A stretch of 34,437 nt of DNA from Acidobacteriota bacterium (GTDB lineage: Bacteria > Actinomycetota > Acidimicrobiia > Spongiisociales > UBA11373): positions 4,493-38,929 of the forward strand of contig JACZWZ010000007.1 in the NCBI GenBank assembly GCA_022571885.1. Direction: 5' to 3'. Below the pieces are notes generated by a model that saw only the letters and a program-made list of their open reading frames with translations, had not been told where the DNA came from and did not search any database. A program made the position numbers and the translations under genes. Positions 14,498-25,292 of this stretch are shown here, piece after piece. How positions within the stretch are numbered: the stretch's first letter is position 1; every line of letters starts with the position of its first letter.

Positions 14498-15550
14498 ATG
14501 GCCGTGAGCAACAGCTCGGCCGATGTCGACACTGCGGGTGTCAGCTGGCACCACGAGCAGTTGCAACGCGTCAGGGCCGTCTTCGACTCGGTGGACGCCA
14601 ACGCCGCCGACGCCGAGCTGCGGGCCAAGGTCCTCGCTCAACTGCCGGATGCTTTCGGCGGATCCGTGTTGGGCACCCGCCTTTTCCGCGATCTGCTCAG
14701 AGTCGAGCACCGCTCCAGTCGGTTCCTGCGTCTCTTGAGGATCTGGTCCGGCAAGGTGGCTGCCGAGGTGTGGGCCGGCGACTACCAGGCAGCCGGACTT
14801 TGGATGCGAGCCCTGACCGAGGCCCCGGTGTTTCCGGAGGAGTTCTCCCAGCTGGTCGCAGAGGCCAAACGTGACCTCTCGCGAGACAGCCTGTTCGAGG
14901 AGCTGGTGACCGGTCTGGTTGCTGGCGAGAGCCCCGAGTCTGCGGACTTGCTGCTGGCGTCCTGGGGCGAGCCTCTTATCGAGTATCTGGTTTCTCAGAT
15001 CACCGGGGACGAGCCGGTCGTCAACAGGCGCTCCATAATTCAACTCCTCGGCATGGCCGGTCGCGGCGATGTTCGACACCTCACGGCTCGGCTGGCCGAT
15101 CCGCGCTGGTTCGTCGTCAGGAGCGTGGTGACTGCCATCGGTAAGGCCGGCAGGGTGTCGGCTTTGCCGGCTCTCGAGGCAGTGGCCAAATACGACGATG
15201 ATCGGGTACGGGTGGAGGTCCTAAGGGCCGTCGGTGCGCTCACACCGGACGAAGTCACTTCGGGGGCACTGGATGCTTTGGGAGATCCAAGCTCCAAAGT
15301 GCGTCATGCGGCCATCTCTCTGCTGCGAGCGAGCGCATCCGACTCAGTCGTGACCGGGGTGGTGGAGGTGCTCGAAGCAGGGATCGTGTCCACCAAGGAC
15401 GTCGTACGGCTGGTCGAAATCATCGCCGAGAGACGTGGACCACATGTGCGAGAGGCGTTGGAACGTTTGACGGTCCGGAAGCTCAGCGGCGGAGTCTCCA
15501 GATCGGTGCGGTCCGCGGCGCGTGATGCTCTAGCCGGTTGGTCAGAATGA
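14498..15550 (+). CDS. HEAT-repeat protein
   Basis: A 350-residue soluble protein whose ATG is 2 bp after the preceding stop. The N-terminal half is a charged helical region without recognised motif. From about residue 175 there are alpha-helical repeats of about 30 residues (RSIIQLLGMAGRGDVRHLTA, VRSVVTAIGKAGRVSALPAL, VRVEVLRAVGALTPDEV, VRHAAISLLRASASDSV) with the R/V-R-x-A pattern of HEAT repeats. Such proteins are scaffolds for protein-protein contacts. It shares an ATGA overlap with the HD-GYP gene and so may be its partner. No enzyme motif is present. Confidence 0.72.
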   Translation: MAVSNSSADVDTAGVSWHHEQLQRVRAVFDSVDANAADAELRAKVLAQLPDAFGGSVLGTRLFRDLLRVEHRSSRFLRLLRIWSGKVAAEVWAGDYQAAGLWMRALTEAPVFPEEFSQLVAEAKRDLSRDSLFEELVTGLVAGESPESADLLLASWGEPLIEYLVSQITGDEPVVNRRSIIQLLGMAGRGDVRHLTARLADPRWFVVRSVVTAIGKAGRVSALPALEAVAKYDDDRVRVEVLRAVGALTPDEVTSGALDALGDPSSKVRHAAISLLRASASDSVVTGVVEVLEAGIVSTKDVVRLVEIIAERRGPHVREALERLTVRKLSGGVSRSVRSAARDALAGWSE

Positions 15551-16839
15551 GTGAACTTCTCGGCAAGAATTTCTTGCAAGCCTTATCGAATGCCTCCCGT
15601 AGCGTGGCGAATGCCGACTCAGAGGCGGCGGCCACCGACGCCGTAGCGGCTCTTCAGGGTGCAGTGGAGGTTCTGGTGGTCGGCTCCGGTGAGGCGACGC
15701 TGTCCATCGTCGAGGACACGTTCTATCTGGATCGAAAGATGCTCGCCCATGCCAGTACCGCGTTCGACGCAATGCTGTCCGAACTGAAGGAACGCAAGAT
15801 CGATTCGATCACTCTTATGCGCGGCGCCACTGCCAGCGACCTCGCCGATTTGGCCGCTCTGGTGGCGGGGGTCTCTGACGACCTGCCGGCCGGCGGAACC
15901 GTTCGCCTCAACGAGAGCGGACTGAGTCCGTCGGACCTCGACGTCCGACCGCTTCACGATCTCCGTCGGCCGTACTCGTTCTCGCTGGACACTTTGCGCG
16001 AGGTGTCTCGATACGGCTCGTTGCATCTCGATGGCGTGATGGCTGCGGTCGATGACCTCATAGAGCGTGGAGCGGCCGATGCCAGTTCCTCCATGCTCTT
16101 GGCGACTGTGCAGAACCATCATGAGGTCACCTACTACCACTCCGTAAACGTTTGTCTGCTGTCGATGGCGCTCGGCCGTTTCGCCGGATTCGAACGCGAC
16201 CAAATGCGGATCCTCGGTCTGGCTGCACTGCTGCACGACGTCGGCCGCGTCGTTGTCGATGAGGCTGCCCTCCGCAACCCCGGACGGCTCGGCAACGAGG
16301 AATGGGCACAGGTGCGGCTGCACCCGCAGGAAGGAGCTGCCACGATCATGGCGGCTTCCGGGGCCGGCCAAGAGATAGCTGCGATCGTGGCCCTGGAACA
16401 CCACATCCGAATCGACGGAAGCGGCTACCCCGAACTGAACGGGTCGGAAACCCATCTGTTCAGTCGTATGGTCGCCATCGCCGACTCCTACGACGCAATA
16501 ACGTCATTCCGACCCTACCGGCCGGCAAGAACGCCCAACGAGGCACTTCGGGTGCTGCTCGAAGGCGCCGGAACCGCCTATGACACGGACCTGATCAGGC
16601 TGTTCATTCAGATGACGGGGGAATATCCACCCGGATCGCTGCTCAAGATCGGCGACGGGCGGGTGGTCATGGTCACCGACACGTCGCATGGGTCGCGCAG
16701 TGGGTTGGTGGTGCGATCGGCCGACGGAGAGGTGCTCAGCGAGCCCGAACCGATCGATTTGAGCGATGTCGAGCTGTTGTCACAGCTAATGGTCGAGGAG
16801 GCCGGGGTGGACCCCGGCTCGATGCTGGAATCGATGTAA
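15547..16839 (+). CDS. HD-GYP domain protein, probable cyclic-di-GMP phosphodiesterase
   Basis: ATG 15547 overlaps the HEAT gene stop as ATGA; the TTG in the ORF track is three codons upstream. The product has 430 residues. Residues 1-150 are a helical N-terminal region ([20 protein letters not shown]) of unknown function. The HD-GYP domain follows: [28 protein letters not shown] (HD about 230), a HPQEGA segment, [12 protein letters not shown] (GYP about 293) and [17 protein letters not shown]. The HD pair, the double His and the GYP residues are all present, so phosphodiesterase activity is plausible. No receiver domain is fused, but a response regulator is encoded two genes upstream. HD-GYP proteins usually degrade c-di-GMP; the true substrate cannot be read here. 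Confidence 0.85.
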   Translation: MSELLGKNFLQALSNASRSVANADSEAAATDAVAALQGAVEVLVVGSGEATLSIVEDTFYLDRKMLAHASTAFDAMLSELKERKIDSITLMRGATASDLADLAALVAGVSDDLPAGGTVRLNESGLSPSDLDVRPLHDLRRPYSFSLDTLREVSRYGSLHLDGVMAAVDDLIERGAADASSSMLLATVQNHHEVTYYHSVNVCLLSMALGRFAGFERDQMRILGLAALLHDVGRVVVDEAALRNPGRLGNEEWAQVRLHPQEGAATIMAASGAGQEIAAIVALEHHIRIDGSGYPELNGSETHLFSRMVAIADSYDAITSFRPYRPARTPNEALRVLLEGAGTAYDTDLIRLFIQMTGEYPPGSLLKIGDGRVVMVTDTSHGSRSGLVVRSADGEVLSEPEPIDLSDVELLSQLMVEEAGVDPGSMLESM

Positions 16840-16903
16840 CCGGGCGAGTGCGTCGAGTGCTACGAGACTTCTAACACTCTATTCCACACTCCCCACCTGT
16901 CGA

Positions 16904-16909
16904 TATGAT
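16904..16909 (+). promoter_or_regulatory. possible -10 box (TATGAT) of secA
   Basis: TATGAT is near consensus and lies 9 bp before the secA ATG, which would give a leaderless or nearly leaderless transcript; no Shine-Dalgarno sequence is visible. A -35 is not convincing. Confidence 0.35.
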
Positions 16910-16918
16910 GGCGGTCCC

Positions 16919-19546
<2,628 letters not shown>

Positions 19547-19555
19547 GAAGGCCTT

Positions 19556-19607
19556 GGAGTCGGAGGGCCCCCCCACCAATCGGCTATGCCGATTGGTGGG
19601 GGGACTC
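19556..19607 (-). repeat. modular double-hairpin repeat, copy C, with a strong secA terminator hairpin
   Basis: Read on the minus strand it is GAGTCCCCCC, a central hairpin ACCAATCGGC-ATA-GCCGATTGGT and the end GGGGGGCCCTCCGACTCC. The perfect 16-bp stem with 3-nt loop (19569-19603) begins 22 bp after the secA stop and is the likely terminator for secA. The end motif is the same as in copies A and B. Confidence 0.8.
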
Positions 19608-19769
19608 ACCAAGTCGCGGCAATCCCGCTGCCCATCTGACGCACACCGGCTCGGCGAACTGACCCACAAGACGCATGATCGAGTAGCTACCCAACCCGGC
19701 GCAACCACCCGGTGAAAGGCCATTACAACACACAAGACGCGTTGGCCTGACGAAGACGAAGACCAGGTA

Positions 19770-19817
19770 CCCCCCACCAGCTCGCTTCGCTCGCTGACTC
19801 CCCCCAAAGGGGAGAGT
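19770..19817 (-). repeat. modular double-hairpin repeat, copy D
   Basis: Minus-strand reading gives ACTCTCCCCTTTGGGGGGAGT as hairpin 1, a GAGC/GCGAAGC-rich imperfect second part, and a GGTGGGGGG end. The ACTCTCCCCTT start matches copy B. Confidence 0.65.
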
Positions 19818-19856
19818 ATTCAGAACAGAACCGTCGGCCCTATCGCCCAACCCGAC

Positions 19857-19887
19857 ACTCGAGGGGGGAGTGATTCTCTCTTGCTAA
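19857..19887 (-). repeat. modular double-hairpin repeat, copy E (beginning of element)
   Basis: Thirty bases (19858-19887) are an exact inverted match to 5611-5640 of copy A, starting TTAGCAAGAGAGAATC on the minus strand and ending in CTCGAG. Only the first half of hairpin 1 is present. Confidence 0.8.
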
Positions 19888-19915
19888 TTGCTAATTGCTA
19901 ATTGCTAATTGCTAA
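19881..19915. repeat. heptamer array (TTGCTAA)5
   Basis: Five perfect head-to-tail copies of TTGCTAA, overlapping the border of copy E by 7 bp. On the minus strand it reads TTAGCAA, in the same position relative to the element as GCGATTA/GCCCTTA is in copy A. Confidence 0.9.
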
Positions 19916-19963
19916 TGCCGCGCGACGGGACGCCACGGACACGCAACTACCCTCCCTGCAGCA

Positions 19964-21071
19964 ATGGATCAGGACCCCAGAGCCGCCATCTCGTCCCTCC
20001 GGGCGCGTCTCGATGACGCCAGGAGGTTCCTTTGACGTTCCGGGGAAACGGGAGGCGCTGGAAGGGCTGAGGCAGCAAGTCGCCGCGCCCGATCTGTGGG
20101 ACGACCAGCAGCGGGCCCGGCAGGTGACCCGCACCCTCGCCCGGTATGAGGGAGTGATCGATCTGGTGGATCGGCTGTCCGGGTCGATCGACGACGCCGA
20201 GGTGTTGTTCGACCTGGCGGTCGAAGAGTCTGATGAGTCTGCTGTTGCGGACGTCTTGGTCGAGCTCGCCGCGGTCGAGACCAGGCTTGGCGAGCTCGAG
20301 CGTGAGAGCCTCTTCTTTGGTGAGTACGACGACCGGCCGGCGATCATGAGCATCCATGCCGGCGCGGGTGGGGTCGATGCGGCTGATTGGGCCGAGATCC
20401 TCCTTCGGATGTATCAGCGCTACCTCGAGAGGCGAGGGTTCGACGTCGAGGTGGATGAAGTCCTCCCCGCCGAGGAGGCCGGAATCCGGTCGGCGACGTT
20501 GACCGTGCGCGGCGAGCATGCATACGGGATCCTCGAGAGTGAGCGTGGGGTCCATCGGCTGGTCCGTATCAGTCCGTTCGATTCGGCTTCTCGGCGGCAC
20601 ACGTCATTCGCCGGAGTCGACGTGATCCCTGAGGTCGAGGTGGAAGAGGTGGAGATCAATCCCGACGATTTGCGAATCGACGTCTTCAGGTCATCAGGAG
20701 CCGGGGGTCAGCACGTCAATGTGACCGACTCCGCAGTACGAATCACCCACGAGCCCACCGGCATCGTCGTGGTGTGCCAGGCGGAACGATCACAGCTCCA
20801 GAACCGGAATCGGGCCATGGCTCTGCTGGCGGCCCGTCTAGCTGAAAGAGCCAGGCAGGAGCAACTGGATCAGATCGACCAGATTCGCGGCGAGCAGGGC
20901 GAAGCGGCATGGGGACGTCAGATCAGGTCGTATGTGATGCAGCCCTATCAGATGGTCAAGGATCTCCGCACCGATCTCCAGGTGGGCAACGTCCAGGGCG
21001 TGCTCGATGGCGCTCTCGAGGAGTTCTCCGACGCGTATCTCCAATGGCGGAGGGCACAGACCGTTTCGTGA
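19964..21071 (+). CDS. prfB: peptide chain release factor 2 with +1 programmed frameshift (join 19964..20032, 20034..21071)
   Basis: The zero frame starts at ATG 19964 (MDQDPRAAISSLRARLDDAR) and stops at TGA 20033-20035 after 23 codons. The stop is in the classical context: AGGAGG (20021-20026), three bases, CTT, TGA, C. Slipping one base forward at CTT gives ...DARRFL-DVPGKREALEGL and a 368-residue RF2 of normal length. When RF2 is scarce, the TGA is not recognised in time and the shift makes more RF2. The 389-residue ORF-track entry starts in the wrong frame upstream. Key motifs are SPF (LVRISPFDSASRRHTSF) for stop recognition at UGA/UAA and GGQ (SSGAGGQHVNVTDSAVRITH) for peptide release. 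Confidence 0.95.
20021..20036 (+). promoter_or_regulatory. prfB programmed +1 frameshift site
   Basis: AGGAGG, TTC, CTT, TGA, C. The internal Shine-Dalgarno-like AGGAGG is 3 nt before the slippery CTT, the same spacing as in E. coli prfB (AGGGGG-TAT-CTT-TGA-C). Confidence 0.95.
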
Positions 21072-21186
21072 TATGCACAGAACTAAACCACCTCGCTAGT
21101 AATCTCAGCCGGGTGTCGTTGGATTCGAGGGGAGTCGCCGAAACCAATGCGCGTCGAACCCCGCCGAGCAATACCCAAGAGGTCCG

Positions 21187-21891
21187 ATGATCCGACTGCA
21201 GGACGTATCCAAGGTCTACGACGGTGCGACCGTCGCGGTCAGCGACGTCTCACTCGAGATACAAAAGGGCGAGTTCGTGTTTCTCGTCGGTCCGTCGGGA
21301 TCGGGCAAGTCGACTCTGATTCGACTGATGCTGCGCCAGGAGCTTCCCACTCAGGGGGAGATCTGGGTGGCCGGCAAGCAGATCACGACGTTGCCATCGT
21401 GGAAGGTGCCATTACTGCGTCGATCTCTGGGGACGGTGTTCCAGGACTTCAAACTCCTCCCCAATAAGACTGTCCACGAGAACGTCGCCTTCGCCCTCGA
21501 GGTGATCGGACGGCCTCGGCATGTGATTCGGAACCAAGTTCCGCAGGTGCTCAAGCTCGTCGGTTTGGCAACGAAGGCAGACCGGCTTCCGACGCAACTC
21601 TCTGGTGGTGAGCAGCAGCGCGTATCGATCGCCCGGGCCTTCGTGAATCGGCCACTCATCATCCTCGCCGACGAGCCGACGGGAAACCTCGATCCGGCGA
21701 CATCGGTTGGGATCATGCGCTTGCTCGATCGAATCAACCGGAGTGGGACGACCGTGGTGATGGCCACCCACGATCACGCCATCGTCGACGCCATGAGGCG
21801 CCGGGTGGTTGCTCTCGAGCGAGGGCGCGTCGTGCGTGATCAGTCCCGCGGAGCCTACGAGACACCCGGCCAGAATCCCGTCGAGGTCTGA
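21187..21891 (+). CDS. ftsE: cell division ABC transporter ATP-binding protein FtsE
   Basis: A 234-residue ATPase; AAGAGGT lies just before the ATG. Motifs: Walker [11 protein letters not shown] (about 36-44), Q-loop [20 protein letters not shown], signature [14 protein letters not shown], Walker [13 protein letters not shown] and H-loop [16 protein letters not shown] and the short length mark FtsE rather than a general ABC importer. FtsE binds FtsX and couples ATP turnover to activation of a periplasmic peptidoglycan hydrolase at the division site. ftsX starts 2 bp after its stop. The 115-bp gap after prfB holds no recognised feature. Confidence 0.95.
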   Translation: MIRLQDVSKVYDGATVAVSDVSLEIQKGEFVFLVGPSGSGKSTLIRLMLRQELPTQGEIWVAGKQITTLPSWKVPLLRRSLGTVFQDFKLLPNKTVHENVAFALEVIGRPRHVIRNQVPQVLKLVGLATKADRLPTQLSGGEQQRVSIARAFVNRPLIILADEPTGNLDPATSVGIMRLLDRINRSGTTVVMATHDHAIVDAMRRRVVALERGRVVRDQSRGAYETPGQNPVEV

Positions 21892-21893
21892 TC

Positions 21894-22775
21894 ATGAGAC
21901 TGCAATATCTGTTCAGCCAGGCGATCTCCAATCTCAGACGCAACGTCCTCGTCGTTTTTTCCGCAGTTGTGGCAGTTCTGGTGATGCTGACGCTCGTGTT
22001 CGGAACCATCGTCTTGCGTTGGTCTATCGATCAGGACATAGGCAGGTGGGACGACAACGTCCGAGTCATCGCGTTCCTGAGTGACGATCTCACGCTCGAA
22101 GACATCGACACTCTCCAGCAAGACATCCAGGGGTGGGAGCAGGTCGATGGGATCGAGTACTTCTCGAAGGCCGAGGCTCTCGAGGAGTTTCGCGAGCTGT
22201 TCGCCGACCAGCAGTCGCTGATCGACGTGGTCGAAGAAGACCCATCGATCCTCCCGGCCTCGTTGCGCATCAGACCTGTTGCGGCCGCCGATTACTCCAC
22301 GATCACCGACCGATTGGTGGTGATTCCGGGCATTCGCGAGGTATCGGCTGCCGACGAGGCGATTGACGCACTCGTCGCTCGGTCGAACCGTCTCCGCACC
22401 TTCTCGGTGTGGATCGTTGTTGTCCTCGGCGCCTCTGCAGTGGTACTCATTGCCAACACGATTCGTATCGCCATATTTGCCCGGCGGGACGAGATCGGCA
22501 TCATGAAGCTGGTGGGTGCCGGCAACTGGTTCGTTCGCATCCCGTTCTTCCTCGAAGGGATAGTGGAAGGTCTGGTGGGCGCGGCGCTTGCCGTTGCTCT
22601 GGTTTGGGCGGTGAGCGGATCGATCGCCGAGTTGTTCTCGACTTCGACGGATTCCGGTGCGCTCACGGTCCCGATTGATTTCCTGATCCGCAACGGTCTA
22701 CTCATCGTCGGGTTCGGCGGAGCGACCGGACTCATGGGAAGCGCCTTCGGTATGTGGGGATTCCTGCGGGACTGA
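21894..22775 (+). CDS. ftsX: cell division protein FtsX
   Basis: A 293-residue inner membrane protein: N-terminal helix (NVLVVFSAVVAVLVMLTLVFG, about 18-40), a roughly 120-residue extracytoplasmic domain with DLTLEDIDTLQQDIQGW and FSKAEALEEFRELFADQ, and three C-terminal helices beginning at about 165, 220 and 265. This four-helix type VII ABC permease layout is standard for FtsX. The FtsX extracellular domain contacts the hydrolase it activates, and the M23 protein encoded next, sharing a TGATG overlap, is the obvious partner. Confidence 0.95.
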   Translation: MRLQYLFSQAISNLRRNVLVVFSAVVAVLVMLTLVFGTIVLRWSIDQDIGRWDDNVRVIAFLSDDLTLEDIDTLQQDIQGWEQVDGIEYFSKAEALEEFRELFADQQSLIDVVEEDPSILPASLRIRPVAAADYSTITDRLVVIPGIREVSAADEAIDALVARSNRLRTFSVWIVVVLGASAVVLIANTIRIAIFARRDEIGIMKLVGAGNWFVRIPFFLEGIVEGLVGAALAVALVWAVSGSIAELFSTSTDSGALTVPIDFLIRNGLLIVGFGGATGLMGSAFGMWGFLRD

Positions 22776-23956
22776 TGAGGCGTTCACTGGTGCCGGCTCT
22801 TGCCGTCGCCGTATCTCTCCTCGTTGCGGCTCCGGCCGCGGCAGACCTCGGGTCCGACCTCAGCGAGATACAGAACCAGATCGAGGCTCTCGAAAGTTCG
22901 ATCGCCGCGGCCGAAGGCGCCCGAACCGATTTTGTCACGACCCTGCTCGAAACCGCCAAGCGACTCGAGGCTGTGGTACGAGAGCTCCTCGCCGCCGAGC
23001 AGAGGTTGGCAGACACCGAGTCCTCGATTGTCGCCACGGAAGCGTTGCTGATCGACTTGGTCGACCGGATGGACGTCCGGCAAGGGTTGATCCTTCAGTT
23101 GCGAGCAGATGTCGGACGGGAGCGCCAGGCGGCAGTTGCTCGTGCCGTGACCGTGTACATGGCGGCTCATGCCGATGCATCGGTTCGTTTCGCCGGAGGG
23201 AATGATCCCGATTCGGGAGTCGGCATCGTCTACGCGAACCGGGTGCAGGCAGTCGCCGATCAGGTCATCACGGAATACGAACTCCATCGTTTTCGAGAGG
23301 AGCAGGAGGTCGGGCGGCTCGAAGCCGAAGAGAAAGAAGCAGAAGTCCAGCGCGAGGCGCTAGGCATTCAGCAAGCAGAGGGCGAGGCAATCGCCGCTGA
23401 GGTCGCAGCACGTGCCGCCGAGGTCGAGACGCAGCTCGCCGAACAGAGGGCGTTGCTGGCTCAGATGGAACGCGAGATCGCTCACTTCGAGGGTGAGATC
23501 GCCGACCTGGCCAGGGAAGAGGATCTGGTCCGGGCCCTCATCGCTCAAGAACAGAGCGGCGAAGGCGAGGCGCCGGGCGTTCTGCTGCGGCCGGTTCCGG
23601 GTGGAGTTTCTAGTGGGTTCGGCTGGCGCATCCATCCGATTTACGGCGATTCTCGCCTGCACACCGGCTGGGACATCGATGCATCGTGCGGCGAGCCGAT
23701 CGTTGCCGGTGCCGCAGGGCGAGTCTTCTTCGCGGGTTGGAAGGGCGGCTATGGGAACGCGGTGATGATCGATCATGGAGGGGGTCTCTCCACTCTCTAC
23801 GCTCATCAGTCGGCGACGGGCGTCGTCTACGACCAGCAGGTCGTAACCGGCCAGGTGATCGGCTGGATCGGATCCACCGGTAGTTCGACGGCGTGCCACC
23901 TACATTGGGAGGTGCGGGTGAACGGGATCCCAACGGACCCGTCCCTGTGGGTGTGA
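22775..23956 (+). CDS. secreted M23 (LytM) peptidoglycan hydrolase with coiled coil
   Basis: ATG 22775 overlaps the ftsX stop and begins with a signal peptide (MRRSLVPALAVAVSLLVAAP); the ORF-track start at 22754 is inside ftsX. The 393-residue product has a long coiled coil (about 28-265, e.g. LSEIQNQIEALESSIAAAEG and LEAEEKEAEVQREAL) and a C-terminal LytM domain: SSGFGWRIHPIYGDSRLHTGWDID with the His and Asp zinc ligands and CHLHWEVRVNG with the HxH. All ligands are present, so unlike EnvC-type activators it may cut peptidoglycan itself. By analogy with FtsEX-RipC/PcsB, FtsEX would release an autoinhibited state. Confidence 0.92.
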   Translation: MRRSLVPALAVAVSLLVAAPAAADLGSDLSEIQNQIEALESSIAAAEGARTDFVTTLLETAKRLEAVVRELLAAEQRLADTESSIVATEALLIDLVDRMDVRQGLILQLRADVGRERQAAVARAVTVYMAAHADASVRFAGGNDPDSGVGIVYANRVQAVADQVITEYELHRFREEQEVGRLEAEEKEAEVQREALGIQQAEGEAIAAEVAARAAEVETQLAEQRALLAQMEREIAHFEGEIADLAREEDLVRALIAQEQSGEGEAPGVLLRPVPGGVSSGFGWRIHPIYGDSRLHTGWDIDASCGEPIVAGAAGRVFFAGWKGGYGNAVMIDHGGGLSTLYAHQSATGVVYDQQVVTGQVIGWIGSTGSSTACHLHWEVRVNGIPTDPSLWV

Positions 23957-24414
23957 TGGGTACCAAGAAAATCGCCACCAACCGCCGAGCTCGGTTCAAC
24001 TATGAGATCAGCGAAACGTATGAAGCCGGCATAGTGCTACTCGGATCCGAAGTAAAGAGCCTTCGCGCCGGCCACGCCGACCTCAAGGACTCCTACGCCG
24101 CGGTCCACGGCGGCGAGATGTGGCTGGTGGGGCTCCGCATATCTCCGTATGAGTATGCCCGCGATGGAGGGCACGATCCTGAGAGAGAGCGCAAGCTCCT
24201 TCTCCACAAGCGTGAAATCGAGAAGATCGGAGCCAAGATCGCCGAGAAGGGTCTCTCGCTCCTCCCGTTGAACCTCTACTTCAAGGACGGCAAAGTCAAG
24301 GTCGAACTCGGGCTGGGCAAGGGCAAGGTCCAGCGCGACAAGCGTGAAACCCTCCGGCGCCGCCAGGCGGATAGGGAGATGGAGCGTGCGATGAGGCACA
24401 GGAGTCTTGAATGA
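23956..24414 (+). CDS. smpB: SsrA-binding protein SmpB
   Basis: ATG 23956 overlaps the upstream stop and starts MGTKKIATNRRARFNYEIS; the ORF-track start at 23893 is inside the M23 gene. The 152-residue product has the OB-fold blocks YEAGIVLLGSEVKSLRAGHADLKDSYA, EMWLVGLRISPYEYA and ERKLLLHKREIEKI and the basic tail QRDKRETLRRRQADREMERAMRHR that enters the decoding centre. SmpB binds tmRNA, encoded 880 bp downstream, to rescue stalled ribosomes. The last 11 codons and the stop lie inside the first unit of a tandem repeat, and three further copies of these codons follow. Confidence 0.95.
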   Translation: MGTKKIATNRRARFNYEISETYEAGIVLLGSEVKSLRAGHADLKDSYAAVHGGEMWLVGLRISPYEYARDGGHDPERERKLLLHKREIEKIGAKIAEKGLSLLPLNLYFKDGKVKVELGLGKGKVQRDKRETLRRRQADREMERAMRHRSLE

Positions 24415-24806
24415 GGGGGCGGGTAGCGTGTCGCTCCATCTCGGTCGTCTGGGTAGGGACCCGGGCGACACTGCGATGAGGCTCAGCCGAAGAGCCTTGG
24501 GAGTTGCGATGGAGCGTGCGATGAGGCACAGGAGTCTTGAATGAGGGGGCGGGTAGCGTGTCGCTCCATCTCGGTCGTCTGGGTAGGGACCCGGGCGACA
24601 TGCGATGAGGCTCAGCCGAAGAGCCTTGGGAGTTGCGATGGAGCGTGCGATGAGGCACAGGAGTCTTGAATGAGGGGGCGGGTAGCGTGTCGCTCCATCT
24701 CGGTCGTCTGGGTAGGGACCCCGGGCGACATGCGATGAGGCTCAGCCGAAGAGCCTTGGGAGTTGCGATGGAGCGTGCGATGAGGCACAGGAGTCTTGAA
24801 TGAGGG
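24379..24806 (+). repeat. 130-bp tandem array made from the smpB 3' end (3 units plus 39 bp)
   Basis: Units begin at 24379, 24509, 24638 and 24768, so lengths are 130, 129 and 130 bp and then a 39-bp partial unit. Each begins ATGGAGCGTGCGATGAGG, the code for the SmpB end MERAMRHRSLE, and continues with about 91 bp containing GGTAGGGACCCGGGCGACA and GCCGAAGAGCCTTGGGAG. The few differences are single-base indels in C runs and at CACTG/CATG. The final partial copy joins the lipoprotein gene at its ATG. Each unit also contains a 9-bp inverted repeat, GATGGAGCG with CGCTCCATC 45 bp further on. Confidence 0.92.
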
Positions 24807-25240
24807 CCCACCGCCTGATCCCGCTGCTTCTTGTGTTCGGTCTGGTAGTGGTGGCATGTGGGCAGGATCCCGACACTCAGACCGACGGCACCACTTCCTC
24901 GCTCGAGCCGGTCTCAGGACCGTTCACGGTGCCGGAGGCGCGCGCTTTCGCTGATGGACGGATGAGCGTGACTGGGAGCATTCTGCGTGTTGGCATCGGG
25001 CCTGAGTGCGATCCCGATGGGACCTGCCCGGCTGTGATCTTCGAGATGCACCTTTGTGGGGCCATGACCCGCTCGGTTCCACCGCAGTGCGTCGGCGAGT
25101 TCTTCTACCTGCGCGGCATCGATCCGGACATCATCGAGTTTCAGGAAGCACCCGACGGGACCGGCTGGAGCGCTCCGATTCTCATTACAGGCCGCAAGCA
25201 AGGTGAGGCGTTCATCGGCGAGAGCGTCGAAGGAGGTTGA
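24800..25240 (+). CDS. small lipoprotein of unknown function
   Basis: A 146-residue protein starting MRAHRLIPLLLVFGLVVVAC with a lipobox (VVAC-G, Cys at residue 20), so it is probably exported and lipid-anchored. The mature part starts with a flexible Thr/Ser-rich linker followed by a compact domain holding FTVPEARAFADGRMSVTGSI, four Cys residues (ECDPDGTC, HLCG, PPQCVG) and a late FYLRGIDPDIIEF. The pattern AxSVTGSI suggests a small OB-like or beta fold, but I do not recognise a family. Its start codon is inside the last partial repeat unit. The ATG overlaps a TGA in the repeat, as smpB's stop would have done before the array expanded. Confidence 0.72.
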   Translation: MRAHRLIPLLLVFGLVVVACGQDPDTQTDGTTSSLEPVSGPFTVPEARAFADGRMSVTGSILRVGIGPECDPDGTCPAVIFEMHLCGAMTRSVPPQCVGEFFYLRGIDPDIIEFQEAPDGTGWSAPILITGRKQGEAFIGESVEGG

Positions 25241-25257
25241 GCCTCCAGGAATCCCCC

Positions 25258-25285
25258 TTGAGCACCGATGGTTGTATCTTGTGAT
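25258..25285 (+). promoter_or_regulatory. possible ssrA promoter
   Basis: TTGAGC (25258-25263) and TGTGAT (25280-25285) are separated by 16 bp, and transcription would start near 25292, at the mature tmRNA 5' end. TATCTT at 25275 is a competing -10 but has poor spacing. Confidence 0.45.
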
Positions 25286-25292
25286 TGCCCAT

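Larger units (their letters stand above)
19547..19963. other. secA-prfB intergenic region, 417 bp, built of nested repeats
   Basis: From left to right: copy C of the double-hairpin repeat, about 160 bp without recognisable features, copy D (19770-19817), copy E (19857-19887), the (TTGCTAA)5 array (19881-19915), and about 48 bp before the real prfB start. All repeat parts are on the minus strand. Read that way, E supplies the beginning and C the end of one long element, so this may be a long version of the short element A with an insert. No gene is supported here, although ORFs are listed. Confidence 0.65.

Noticed and set aside
19902-20033. N-terminal part of the 389-aa prfB ORF in the track
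   Set aside because: It is read from the heptamer array and from the wrong frame of the true prfB start. The real N-terminus comes from ATG 19964 and joins by +1 frameshift.
24379-24806. CRISPR array
   Set aside because: The units are contiguous 129-130-bp direct repeats with identical, not unique, sequence between the short repeated parts, and no cas gene is present.
24296-24857. Minus-strand ORFs with repeated peptides (171 and 81 aa)
   Set aside because: They are translations of the 130-bp tandem array and opposite strand of smpB, not a repeat protein.
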